Shown: piece by piece, positions 29,742-37,456 of the stretch
Layout of the letters: each line of letters starts with the position of its first letter
Position numbering within the stretch: the stretch's first letter is position 1
Assembly: GCA_016721765.1 (NCBI GenBank)
Contig: JADKHO010000004.1
Location: forward strand, 496,001-560,000
Length of the DNA: 64,000 bases
Reading direction: 5' to 3'
Source of the DNA: Bacteroidota bacterium
GTDB taxonomy: Bacteria; Bacteroidota; Bacteroidia; UBA4408
The notes under the pieces: model-generated
Told to the model about the DNA's origin: nothing
The model's database searches: none
What the model saw: the letters and a program-made list of their open reading frames with translations, nothing else
Made by a program: the position numbers and the translations under genes

Positions 29742-31439
29742 ATGACAAAAAATCTACTCACCAATTTTGCAGCTTTTGTTGCTTTATGTTTTTTGAACTC
29801 TTGTTCACACAACAGTTCCAATGACAGATTTTCGTATTTACTTATTCCTGTTCAATCGGATGAAAAGTGGGGTTACATTGACAAGCAAGGAAAGTATGTT
29901 GTGAATCCACAATTCAAGAGTGCATACTTAATTACTGACGGCATTGCAGTTGTCGAATCATCAGAGGGAAAATTTGGTTACATTGGAGAGGATGGCAAAT
30001 ATATTATCAATCCTATTTACAAATTTGCATCAAACTTTTCTGAGGGACTAGCCTTTGTTGCATCTGAAAATGGATTCCCAACTTGCATCAATAAAAAAGG
30101 AGAAACACAATTCGTTCTTAAAGATGCATCTTTAGTTGGAGTATTTAATGATGGCTTGGCTTACATTCAAGTAAAAGAGAAATATGGTTTCATTGACAAC
30201 ACAGGCAAGACAGTTATAAATCCGCAGTTTGATGTCAGCAACCAATTTTCTGATGGACTTGCAGCAGTTGCAAATAAAAAGGATAAAGATGCCGATAAAG
30301 TTTGGGGATATATTGACAAGTTAGGGAAAATAATAATCAATCCACAGTTTAAAACAGCTGGAGATTTTAAAGATGGAAAAGCCCTAGTTGGAGATGGAAA
30401 AAAATTTGGTTACATCGACAAAAAAGGTCTTTACATTATTAATCCACAATTTGACGAAGCATCTATCTTTAGTGAAGGACTCGCAGGAATAAAACAAGGT
30501 GAAACTTGGGGCTTCATAAATACAGAGGGAAAAATAGTTATCAATCCACAATTTGAAGCAATCTCATCGTTTAAAAATGGTTTGGCAGCAGTAAGATCAG
30601 GCAAAGAGAACTGGGGCTACATTGACAAAGAAGGAAAGTTTGCAATCAACCCACAGTTCAAAGCAGCAGGAGAATTTTTTGGTGACTATGCACCCGTTGT
30701 TAGCGGTGACAAAATTGGCTTGATTGACAAGCAAGGAAAATATGTTGTAAATCCCCAATTTTCAGACATCTTCTCTAATTACATGAGTTGGAATAATAGC
30801 TTTATACAATGGACACCATACGAAGCAATTCGTTCAGATTATTTTGATGTTACAGAAATCACTAGCAAGCTATTTGAAGATTCCAAAGACGGAAAATTCC
30901 GAGGATTGAACAGGCAATCAAGTGTAAAAGATTTAATTGATAATCCTGATTATAAGGAATCTTTGAAAGAGAACACAAAATATTCGGCAGTATGTTTTAC
31001 CAAAAAAGAAATTACTGAAGATGTAAGTATTGAGAAAACTACCTTCTATACACATACAGCCATTTACGATTATGTTCAGCAATATTATTACGGTTATTCA
31101 ATGGGTTCAGAGAAAAAATATAATTTGGCCGCAATGCTTGAAAGTGTTGAATACAAACTCACACTTAGCAATTGGGGAAAAGCCAAAAACAAAGGAAAGA
31201 CATTAGCAGAAGGAATCAAAACTGAATTGTTGACACTTTACAATGGAACAGCCAAGGATGTAAGCAATGCAGATGCATCAACAAGGTATCTTGATTCTCT
31301 TGCTACTGCTTCAAGCATCGGATCAAGCACAGATGAAGGCACTCTTTTCGTTTATGCTTCTAAAATAAGTTTCTCTATAAACTATACTGAAAGCAGTGTA
31401 ACATTAACTGCAAAATTCAAAGAAGAGCCAAATATGTAA
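29742..31439 (+). CDS. WG-repeat lipoprotein
   Basis: A 565-residue lipoprotein. The signal peptide ends at LNSC (Cys about 21). Residues about 40-350 contain eight or more WG (KWG) repeats with the pattern WGYIDKQGKYVVNPQF, spaced about 35-45 residues. The remaining ~215 residues (from SNYMSWNN) form an unrecognised domain. WG repeats are widespread in Bacteroidota and other bacteria but their ligand is unknown. The next gene starts 4 bp after the stop, so the two are surely co-transcribed. Both lie between the 25-bp inverted repeats, marking them as cargo. The surface or periplasmic location is inferred from the lipobox. Confidence 0.85.
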   Translation: MTKNLLTNFAAFVALCFLNSCSHNSSNDRFSYLLIPVQSDEKWGYIDKQGKYVVNPQFKSAYLITDGIAVVESSEGKFGYIGEDGKYIINPIYKFASNFSEGLAFVASENGFPTCINKKGETQFVLKDASLVGVFNDGLAYIQVKEKYGFIDNTGKTVINPQFDVSNQFSDGLAAVANKKDKDADKVWGYIDKLGKIIINPQFKTAGDFKDGKALVGDGKKFGYIDKKGLYIINPQFDEASIFSEGLAGIKQGETWGFINTEGKIVINPQFEAISSFKNGLAAVRSGKENWGYIDKEGKFAINPQFKAAGEFFGDYAPVVSGDKIGLIDKQGKYVVNPQFSDIFSNYMSWNNSFIQWTPYEAIRSDYFDVTEITSKLFEDSKDGKFRGLNRQSSVKDLIDNPDYKESLKENTKYSAVCFTKKEITEDVSIEKTTFYTHTAIYDYVQQYYYGYSMGSEKKYNLAAMLESVEYKLTLSNWGKAKNKGKTLAEGIKTELLTLYNGTAKDVSNADASTRYLDSLATASSIGSSTDEGTLFVYASKISFSINYTESSVTLTAKFKEEPNM

Positions 31440-31443
31440 GAGC

Positions 31444-33873
31444 ATGACAAGAAAAACACTTTTATTTCTTTTATCTTCCTTGTTTGTGCTTTTTGCGAAA
31501 GCACAAACTTTGACAGTGCTTGAACTTTTGCAACTTTCAAACAAACCTGATTGGGAAAGTGTAAATTCATATTTGGTTGCCAAAGGTTGGGAGTATTACG
31601 ACAGTAAAGAAGGCGATAACGAAAGCTACAACACAGTTACATGGTCGTATGAAAAGAGTTACTACAATGACAAAGCACAAGGTTGGTTTCATCTATACAC
31701 TTACACAGGTTTTCCAAATAAAGTAAGCTATCAGTTTCTCAACAAATCTACTTACAACACAATTAAAAATACACTTGCTTCCAACGGTTTTAAATACATT
31801 GATTCTGACATCAAAGACGAGCAAGTAGTTTCAAAATATGCAAACCCATATTTTATAATTCTGCTATCGTATATCAAAAGTGAAAAGGAGGAATATTCAG
31901 AAACTTCACTTACAAATTATTTAGTGACCGTAATAAAAAAAGCAGGTGTTTATGATGATGATAACGGGTTTAAAAAATCTTATGGCACATACGGTAATCT
32001 TGAATCAGAGTACACACTCAAAGACGGAAAGATAAACGGAATAACGAAAGCATATTACACAAATGGACAAGTTAAAGTAGTTTCAAATTTTGTTAGCGGA
32101 ACAAAACAAGGTGCATCAAAAGAATATGATGAGAGTGGAAATCTCACAGCGGAATATAATTATGTAAATGGTGCGCCAAATGGCACTTACAAAACTTATG
32201 AAGAAGGAAAACTTAAAATTATGGGAACCCTTTTGAACGGAAGAAAGAAAGGACAATTTAAAGTTTACGATACAGATGGGAATCTTGATAAGGAATATGT
32301 ATTGAATGGAGATTCTTTGAACGGAAGTTACACAGAATATTATTACAAAGACAAGAAACTCATTCTAAAAAACTCAGGACAGTATCTTAATGACAAAAAA
32401 AATGGTTTATGGCAATTTGTAAAGTATAAAGACAAGGGAACAGATTTACTTTCATCGCACACATATTTGAATGGAGAATACAATGGTGAATTTAAAGAAG
32501 TTAGTGGTGATAGTATCATCTTTGGAACTTATGAGAAAGGTCAATTGAATGGTAAATACAAGATTTACACTACAATGCTTGGTTTTTTACTTGGAGAAGT
32601 AACGGGGGATACTTCAAATGCAATCCTACTTTCATCTGGAAATTATTACAATGGACTCAAAAGTGGTTACTGGAAAAACTATTCTATTACAAATGTTATG
32701 AGGAGCGAGGGCAGCTATTACAATGATGAAAAAGCAGGCGAATGGAAATATTATTACGACGACATGTTAAAGTCCGACAAGACAGATGAAAAAGAGCCCT
32801 ATTCAAAACAACTTTACTTAACTGAAAATTATGAGAACGGAAGGAAAAACGGCAAGTCAGTTCAAACATCTTACCTTGAAAAGACGATTATTCCTTGCGA
32901 TACCTCTAAATATAAAAACAAAAGTCCCTTGGACACTTGTTATTCTATGGTGTATCATAAAGTTTATCAAACCGCTTACTTCAAGAATGATGAAATGCAT
33001 GGACCTTATGAAGCAAGAGATTCAGCAGGCATAACAATAACCAAAGGAACATTAATCAATGGAGAAAAGGACGGAATGTGGTTGGAAAGTTATGCAAATG
33101 ACGGAAGCGATGGAGAATACTATTATGTTTTTCAAAGAGGAAAGTACTTAAACGGAAAGCGAACCGGAGTTTGGGATGAATATATAAAAGAGGATTTTGT
33201 TTTCACAAAATACAGTTATGTAAACGGAAGTCTTGATGGAAAAACTACTGCCTACTACTCACAGCATAAACCAAAAGAAGAAAAATATTTTGACAATGGT
33301 AAACTCAAAACATTAATTACTTATGATTCATTAGATGCAATAAATTGCAAGTATGAAATATTATCTGAAACAAATTTCGATTTGACTTGTAGAAGAACCG
33401 ACTTTGACAAGAACGGGAAAGTTTCACAGATTTACTGGATGAAAAAAGACGCGGAAGATTTAAACCACAACTTTTTTGAATTAATCTTTCTCATTAAAAC
33501 TGACGGCAAATTATCTGATGGAACAACAGGTTATGCAAATGGTGAATTCAAACTCTACAATTCCAATGATAAAATTTTAGTTGAAGGGAACTACTTGAAA
33601 ACAGACAAGATAGGAAAATGGAAAATTTACTATTATGATGTTTCCGTTTATACTGAGCAAGATTTTACAATCAATGTTGGCGACAATGAGAAATATTTTA
33701 TTATTGGTTCTGACCAACCGTTTTCAGGAAAGTTTATTCTGAAATACGATAATGGAAAACCGAAATATGAATTTAAGGTTTCAGATGGATTGAGAGAAGG
33801 CAAATCAAAATATTTTGATGAAAGCGGTAAAACAATAAAGACGGAGAAATATGAGAAAGGCATTTTAAAATAA
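31444..33873 (+). CDS. Secreted MORN-repeat (YwqK-like) protein
   Basis: An 809-residue exported protein with signal peptide (LLFLLSSLFVLFAKAQ). After an N-terminal domain of about 170 residues, it carries many MORN-type repeats (YYTNGQVKVVSNFVSG, EYDESGNLTAEYNYVNG, YDTDGNLDKEYVLNG, FDNGKLKTLITY), extending almost to the C-terminus (YDNGKPKYEF ... YFDESGKTIKTEKYEKG). The closest general label is the YwqK-like antitoxin repeat superfamily, but the export signal argues against a cytoplasmic antitoxin here. It is coupled to the WG-repeat lipoprotein (4 bp). A joint envelope role for the two repeat proteins is inference; no catalytic motif is visible in either. Confidence 0.85.
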   Translation: MTRKTLLFLLSSLFVLFAKAQTLTVLELLQLSNKPDWESVNSYLVAKGWEYYDSKEGDNESYNTVTWSYEKSYYNDKAQGWFHLYTYTGFPNKVSYQFLNKSTYNTIKNTLASNGFKYIDSDIKDEQVVSKYANPYFIILLSYIKSEKEEYSETSLTNYLVTVIKKAGVYDDDNGFKKSYGTYGNLESEYTLKDGKINGITKAYYTNGQVKVVSNFVSGTKQGASKEYDESGNLTAEYNYVNGAPNGTYKTYEEGKLKIMGTLLNGRKKGQFKVYDTDGNLDKEYVLNGDSLNGSYTEYYYKDKKLILKNSGQYLNDKKNGLWQFVKYKDKGTDLLSSHTYLNGEYNGEFKEVSGDSIIFGTYEKGQLNGKYKIYTTMLGFLLGEVTGDTSNAILLSSGNYYNGLKSGYWKNYSITNVMRSEGSYYNDEKAGEWKYYYDDMLKSDKTDEKEPYSKQLYLTENYENGRKNGKSVQTSYLEKTIIPCDTSKYKNKSPLDTCYSMVYHKVYQTAYFKNDEMHGPYEARDSAGITITKGTLINGEKDGMWLESYANDGSDGEYYYVFQRGKYLNGKRTGVWDEYIKEDFVFTKYSYVNGSLDGKTTAYYSQHKPKEEKYFDNGKLKTLITYDSLDAINCKYEILSETNFDLTCRRTDFDKNGKVSQIYWMKKDAEDLNHNFFELIFLIKTDGKLSDGTTGYANGEFKLYNSNDKILVEGNYLKTDKIGKWKIYYYDVSVYTEQDFTINVGDNEKYFIIGSDQPFSGKFILKYDNGKPKYEFKVSDGLREGKSKYFDESGKTIKTEKYEKGILK

Positions 33874-33906
33874 GCTTGATTAAGAATAGACCTTAATAGT
33901 TAAAAT

Positions 33907-33963
33907 CCATTACTGGCTGGCGCTACCTTTCGCTAAGCTCCACTCCGCGCCAGCCAGTAATGG
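33907..33963 (+). terminator. Strong hairpin after the MORN gene
   Basis: A perfect 17-bp inverted repeat (CCATTACTGGCTGGCGC and its complement at 33947-33963) surrounds a 23-base loop. It lies 34 bases past the MORN stop and 10 bases before the right inverted repeat. No T tract follows, so it may be an RNA-stabilising or REP-like element rather than a simple terminator. It is markedly more GC-rich than its surroundings. Confidence 0.55.
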
Positions 33964-34073
33964 GCGCTAAAACTGTTTACACAATCTACCTTATACTACC
34001 TTGTTTTAGTTAGCTATTGTTTGTTATTGTTATCACAAAATGAATTATCAATCAATAATTACTCTGTAATAAC

Positions 34074-34264
34074 CAGTAATACATAAGTTATAAATCAGTA
34101 ATACATAAGTTATAAATCAGTAATACATAAGTTATAATCAGTAATACATAAGTTATAATCAGTAATACATAAGTTATAATCAGTAATTCACAAGTTATAA
34201 TCAGTAATAAATAAGTTATAATCAGAAATACATAGGTTATAATCAGTAATAAATCCGTTATTCA
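34074..34264. repeat. Iteron-like array, nine 21-22-bp direct repeats
   Basis: Copies begin with CAGTAATACATAAG or a variant at 34074, 34096, 34118, 34139, 34160, 34181, 34202, 34223 and 34244. The first two are 22 bp, the rest 21 bp (two helical turns); the last is partial. The sequence is very AT-rich. Such phased arrays are typical of Rep-binding iterons or partition sites, and a RecA-like ATPase operon lies just beyond. No other feature is seen from 34265 to 34558. Confidence 0.8.
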
Positions 34265-34558
34265 CTTGTAAGAATCAACTATTTTGTTGTAACAATTAGT
34301 AAATCTATTGCAAATATCCAAAAATTCAGTGCTATAATGCGGTAACAACATATTACAATCAACAATTTTTAAAAATAAACAGCCAACATTCTATGCAAAA
34401 TCAATTATTATTCCGGTGCTATCAATTATACCCTAAAATTAATTTGTTGCGATTAAAAAAAATGAATTAAGTCTAATAGTTAGGGTTTTCATTATCAATA
34501 ATTTTCACTTTTGCATTTGCAAATCCCTATATACGGTCCTGCAAAATGCAAAAGCAGT

Positions 34559-35722
34559 TCATAAAAGTGTGTTAGGGTTGGTTTTTTGGGTGTGAAGTGC
34601 ATATACCACCTTCCTATTCTCAGTATATTTCGTTAAAAATGATTCGAAACCAAATTTATTATTAAATAACTCTTTGGAATTAACAAGTTGTTTTAGGCGA
34701 TCCTCTATAATCCTGTAACTACATTCGAATTCAGCTTTAATATTTTCAAAAAGAATGTCCTTTGAAAGTGGCGTATGTAGTGTTTGTGCGAGAAATTTTT
34801 TAAGTTCTATTATATTTGCTTTACTTTTTCTGGCATCAAGTATATCATTAATTAATTCACCTTCCGCCAGCTCCAAACCATTTGTCACATCGGAGTAAAC
34901 CAAATAAAAGTCTTCCAACCTTCGAGTACTTCGACATTTTAGGTAACTCACCTTTATTAAATCAGTGTTGTTGTTTTTTTTATCCTTTTCAAATCCAATT
35001 TGCATAACTGTAGATGACTTATTAAAAATTTCAGTACCTAAGTGTCCCCTCGCTTTATCATTTCCGTTAGGATTTTCATGGATAATCCCTATAAATGTTA
35101 CGTTTGATTGATTAATCATCATGTTCATTAGGTCAATCAGTTTTAAAGATTCGTTGGGGTCATTAAAATTCTTAATGATATCGGTAAGTACATCCAAAAT
35201 GATGACAATGTGATTTTTATTCGTCTTGCGCAAATTGGATAAATAATCCTTCAACGCTTCAAATCGCTCTTCCCTGCTAATTTCAACTAAGGATATAAAG
35301 TCGAAATTGGCAATTTCACTTTCCATTGGGAAGCCAGAATTTGTTACTATTTTCTGAAGAGCGTAGGGAAATTGATCGCTTTGATTTCTTTCCGTATCTA
35401 CATATAATACAGTAAATTTTTCATCGCTGCTTGCACTGTAGCCTAAATAAGATTTCTCTGGAACCTTCGTTAGAAGACAGCAACAAAGATTTTCTGTTAA
35501 GCGGCTCTTATGAACACCACTTTTACCTTGTATTGTACTAATAGTATTTGGATAAATAATTCCAATACCTTCCCTTGTAATTATAGGTTTTGAGAAAATA
35601 ATTTGACGCTTAATAATCTCCTTCAATCGCCCTCTAGAGGCTTGAATTAGCTTATAATTGGAAGATATAACAAGGCCATTTTTCTCTTCCCTAATTTCTT
35701 TTATAATTTCACTTGCTTCCAT
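34559..35722 (-). CDS. RecA/RepA-like AAA ATPase of mobile elements
   Basis: A 387-residue P-loop ATPase. The Walker A region is QGKSGVHKS (about residues 64-72), with His where Gly is usual before the Lys-Ser. Walker B is IVIILDVLTDII (about 172-183). A RecA-like core runs to about residue 270, followed by a C-terminal winged-helix-like region (about 290-375). The family is common in Bacteroidota elements beside an HTH 'excisionase-type' gene, as here, and resembles plasmid RepA helicases; it may load replication at the neighbouring iteron-like array (inference). It is the last gene of a three-gene operon (HTH, coiled-coil protein, ATPase) with 9-bp spacing from the upstream gene. Confidence 0.75.
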   Translation of the reverse strand: MEASEIIKEIREEKNGLVISSNYKLIQASRGRLKEIIKRQIIFSKPIITREGIGIIYPNTISTIQGKSGVHKSRLTENLCCCLLTKVPEKSYLGYSASSDEKFTVLYVDTERNQSDQFPYALQKIVTNSGFPMESEIANFDFISLVEISREERFEALKDYLSNLRKTNKNHIVIILDVLTDIIKNFNDPNESLKLIDLMNMMINQSNVTFIGIIHENPNGNDKARGHLGTEIFNKSSTVMQIGFEKDKKNNNTDLIKVSYLKCRSTRRLEDFYLVYSDVTNGLELAEGELINDILDARKSKANIIELKKFLAQTLHTPLSKDILFENIKAEFECSYRIIEDRLKQLVNSKELFNNKFGFESFLTKYTENRKVVYALHTQKTNPNTLL

Positions 35723-35731
35723 TTTCAGGTT

Positions 35732-36169
35732 TTAATTTTTTTTCAATATATTTTTTAGCAGTTCATAAGCAAACTCGCTATTTTTATAAGAAAGCCTTAA
35801 TTCAATTGACAAGGCGGCATTTAACTTTTTTAGCTTATAATTTTCAGTAGCAAGTTTTAGATTTTGGTTGGCATAATCGGAATGTATCTTTTCTATGCTG
35901 TCCAAATAACAATTTTCCATTTCAAGTGTCATTTTGTAAAATCCATGCACCACCTGAATTTCCTGTTCAAGGAATTTGATTTGAGAATTTACTTTTATTG
36001 CCTCCCCTTCCGGCAGACTAAACAAGTCTTTGGTTTGAAGGAATCTTAGTCGCTTCACCTTTTTTTCTATGAAATTGAGAATCAAGCTTTGTTCCTTTGC
36101 AAATACAAATTCCCAAATTCCAAGGTCATAGGTATTATGACTCGAATTTGTTTCAAATGAATTAAGCAT
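35732..36169 (-). CDS. Coiled-coil protein of unknown function
   Basis: A 145-residue, Leu/Lys/Glu-rich protein with no signal peptide. Long helical stretches (LNFIEKKVKRLRFLQTK; NQNLKLATENYKLKKLNAAL) suggest a coiled coil. No family recognised. Its start overlaps the 3' end of the upstream HTH gene by 8 bp, and the ATPase gene follows 9 bp after its stop, so it belongs to the same transcript. A structural or accessory role in replication or regulation of the element is only suggested by context. Confidence 0.6.
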   Translation of the reverse strand: MLNSFETNSSHNTYDLGIWEFVFAKEQSLILNFIEKKVKRLRFLQTKDLFSLPEGEAIKVNSQIKFLEQEIQVVHGFYKMTLEMENCYLDSIEKIHSDYANQNLKLATENYKLKKLNAALSIELRLSYKNSEFAYELLKNILKKN

Positions 36170-36488
36170 TTCTTGTGGCGTTTAGCTTATATTCCTCGTT
36201 TAATTCATCAACGGATTTGTGTCTTCCATCCTGCAGCCATTTTTCTAATTTGGATTTTTCGAAAAACAGCTTCTTGCCGCGCTTTATGAACGGCAGCAAC
36301 CTATTTGACGTATAGCCGTAGATCGTTTGAGGGGCAAGATCGAGATAGGCTGCACACTCTTTTAATGTGAGTATCTCCTTTACGGGGATTGTTAAACTTC
36401 CATTTTTTTGTTCGTTTAAAGCTTCACGAACCGATTTTTGAATTAGTTCACCTAACTCAGCTTCTGTGGTAAGAATCATTTTTGACAT
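36162..36488 (-). CDS. Helix-turn-helix (excisionase/MerR-like) regulator
   Basis: A 108-residue DNA-binding protein of the HTH_17 type: LTLKECAAYLDLAPQTIYGYTSNRLLPFIKRGKKLFFEKSKLEKWL (about residues 47-92) is the winged HTH that in Bacteroidota elements is called excisionase-like. The N-terminal 40 residues are probably helical and may dimerise. It heads the operon with the coiled-coil protein (8-bp overlap) and the RecA-like ATPase. A 28-bp inverted repeat abuts its start codon and is a likely autoregulatory operator. Proposed role: control of element replication and/or excision. DNA binding is firm from family; the target is inference. Confidence 0.85.
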   Translation of the reverse strand: MSKMILTTEAELGELIQKSVREALNEQKNGSLTIPVKEILTLKECAAYLDLAPQTIYGYTSNRLLPFIKRGKKLFFEKSKLEKWLQDGRHKSVDELNEEYKLNATRNA

Positions 36489-36516
36489 TTGCGCATTGTT
36501 TATATTTAATGCGCAA
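36489..36516 (-). promoter_or_regulatory. Inverted-repeat operator abutting HTH gene start
   Basis: TTGCGCATT and AATGCGCAA form a perfect 9-bp inverted repeat with a 10-base spacer (36489-36497 and 36508-36516). Its proximal edge touches the ATG of the HTH gene, so binding would block translation initiation and early transcription. A second small palindrome, TTGGGAATCCCAA, lies at 36537-36549. Confidence 0.65.
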
Positions 36517-36569
36517 GTTATATGCTTCTTTATGGGTTGGGAATCCCAAGGGGTATCCCAATATTTTCA

Positions 36570-37418
36570 TTATTTATCAATCTCTTTGTTTATTGCGGTT
36601 ACAATTTCTGGGCGATTTAATTTCTCAAAAAACTCTTTTACAAATCTCAAATCCTTTTTCAATTCTGAATCTGTTGTTTTGAAAGGGCTCCTTACTTTCT
36701 TGTAAATTGTGGTGTTTTCGATTTTTGTATTGCCCAATTCTTTTCCAATGAGAAACCTTGCAAACCTTGCTTTTTCTGTTTGGTCACAGTTTTTAATATT
36801 CGCAAATTCGAATAAATAATGAATGGCTATTATTTGCCTCGAAGTAGTAAATTCTTTTCTATACTTTTTAGCCTGGTCATCATCTGATGAAGTGACCTCT
36901 TCAGCTATTTCTTCATTATTGCTTATTTCGGATACTTTATTACCCCTAAGTCTGTTTTCAATACTTTCAATACTTTCGTTATTACCAATTTCGAAAGGGA
37001 ATGTCTTGGTTAAAGTCTTGTCGAGTGCATAGTATTTTGCCAAATATTTAACTGTATCGACTTCATTTAATGAGAGTAATTCCATATTAAGATTTTCAGT
37101 CAATCGAGCTGCTTCTATTTTTGCATCTTGAAGTTTTAATTGAATAAAGTTTTTTAACGGAGACTCGTAATCATTAAAGCATTCCCTGTAATAAGTTTGC
37201 AGTCTCTCGAAATAATAATCGTTATAATTTGTTTCACCAATTCTTAAATTTCTATAAGAATTGAATTCTTCTAACATCCTATCCCTTTCCTTTCTAAACC
37301 TCACTTCTCTCTTCTCATCAACATCTGGTTTTAAAACTTTTATAAACCTTGCAATGTTTTCGTTTATGAATTTTAAATACGTTTCTTCATAAATTTTATC
37401 GTAATCGACTTTATCCAT
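36570..37418 (-). CDS. Hypothetical protein, mobile-element associated
   Basis: A 282-residue soluble, charged, mainly helical protein without signal peptide. The N-terminal half is rich in Glu/Arg/Tyr helices (RKERDRMLEEFNSYRNLR). A low-complexity linker follows (ISNNEEIAEEVTSSDDD), then a C-terminal region (IIAIHYLFEFANIKNCDQTEKARFARFLIG ... DLRFVKEFFEKL) of a kind I associate with hypothetical genes on Bacteroidota mobile elements. I considered RteC-like regulators but the match is not good enough to name. It lies 38 bp downstream of hsdR and upstream of the HTH operator, on the same strand as both. Confidence 0.6.
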   Translation of the reverse strand: MDKVDYDKIYEETYLKFINENIARFIKVLKPDVDEKREVRFRKERDRMLEEFNSYRNLRIGETNYNDYYFERLQTYYRECFNDYESPLKNFIQLKLQDAKIEAARLTENLNMELLSLNEVDTVKYLAKYYALDKTLTKTFPFEIGNNESIESIENRLRGNKVSEISNNEEIAEEVTSSDDDQAKKYRKEFTTSRQIIAIHYLFEFANIKNCDQTEKARFARFLIGKELGNTKIENTTIYKKVRSPFKTTDSELKKDLRFVKEFFEKLNRPEIVTAINKEIDK

Positions 37419-37456
37419 AATGTAGTTGAAGTATTAACGAGAAATTTTAACTTTAT

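Larger units (their letters stand above)
29435..33997. mobile_element. Inverted-repeat-bounded WG/MORN cassette without transposase
   Basis: A 25-bp sequence at 29435-29459 recurs inverted at 33973-33997 with 22 of 25 positions equal. Both copies contain the inward-pointing core GTAGATTGTGTAAAC. The inner TTGTGTAA resembles IS256-family ends (from memory, moderate certainty). Between them lie only the WG-repeat lipoprotein and the MORN-repeat protein, plus a perfect palindrome and a strong hairpin. No transposase is present and no clear target duplication was found, so this may be a passenger cassette moved in trans, or a decayed transposon. Confidence 0.6.

Noticed and set aside
33907..33963. 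Considered as an integron attC site because of the long imperfect-looking palindrome with GC-rich arms
   Set aside because: The required RYYYAAC and GTTRRRY end boxes are not in the right places, there is no integron integrase, and the stem is a perfect 17-bp repeat.
34074..34264. Considered as a CRISPR array
   Set aside because: Units are contiguous 21-22-bp repeats with no unique spacers, and no cas genes are present.
36570..37418. Considered naming an RteC-like excision regulator
   Set aside because: The C-terminal pattern does not match what I recall of RteC closely enough; left as hypothetical.
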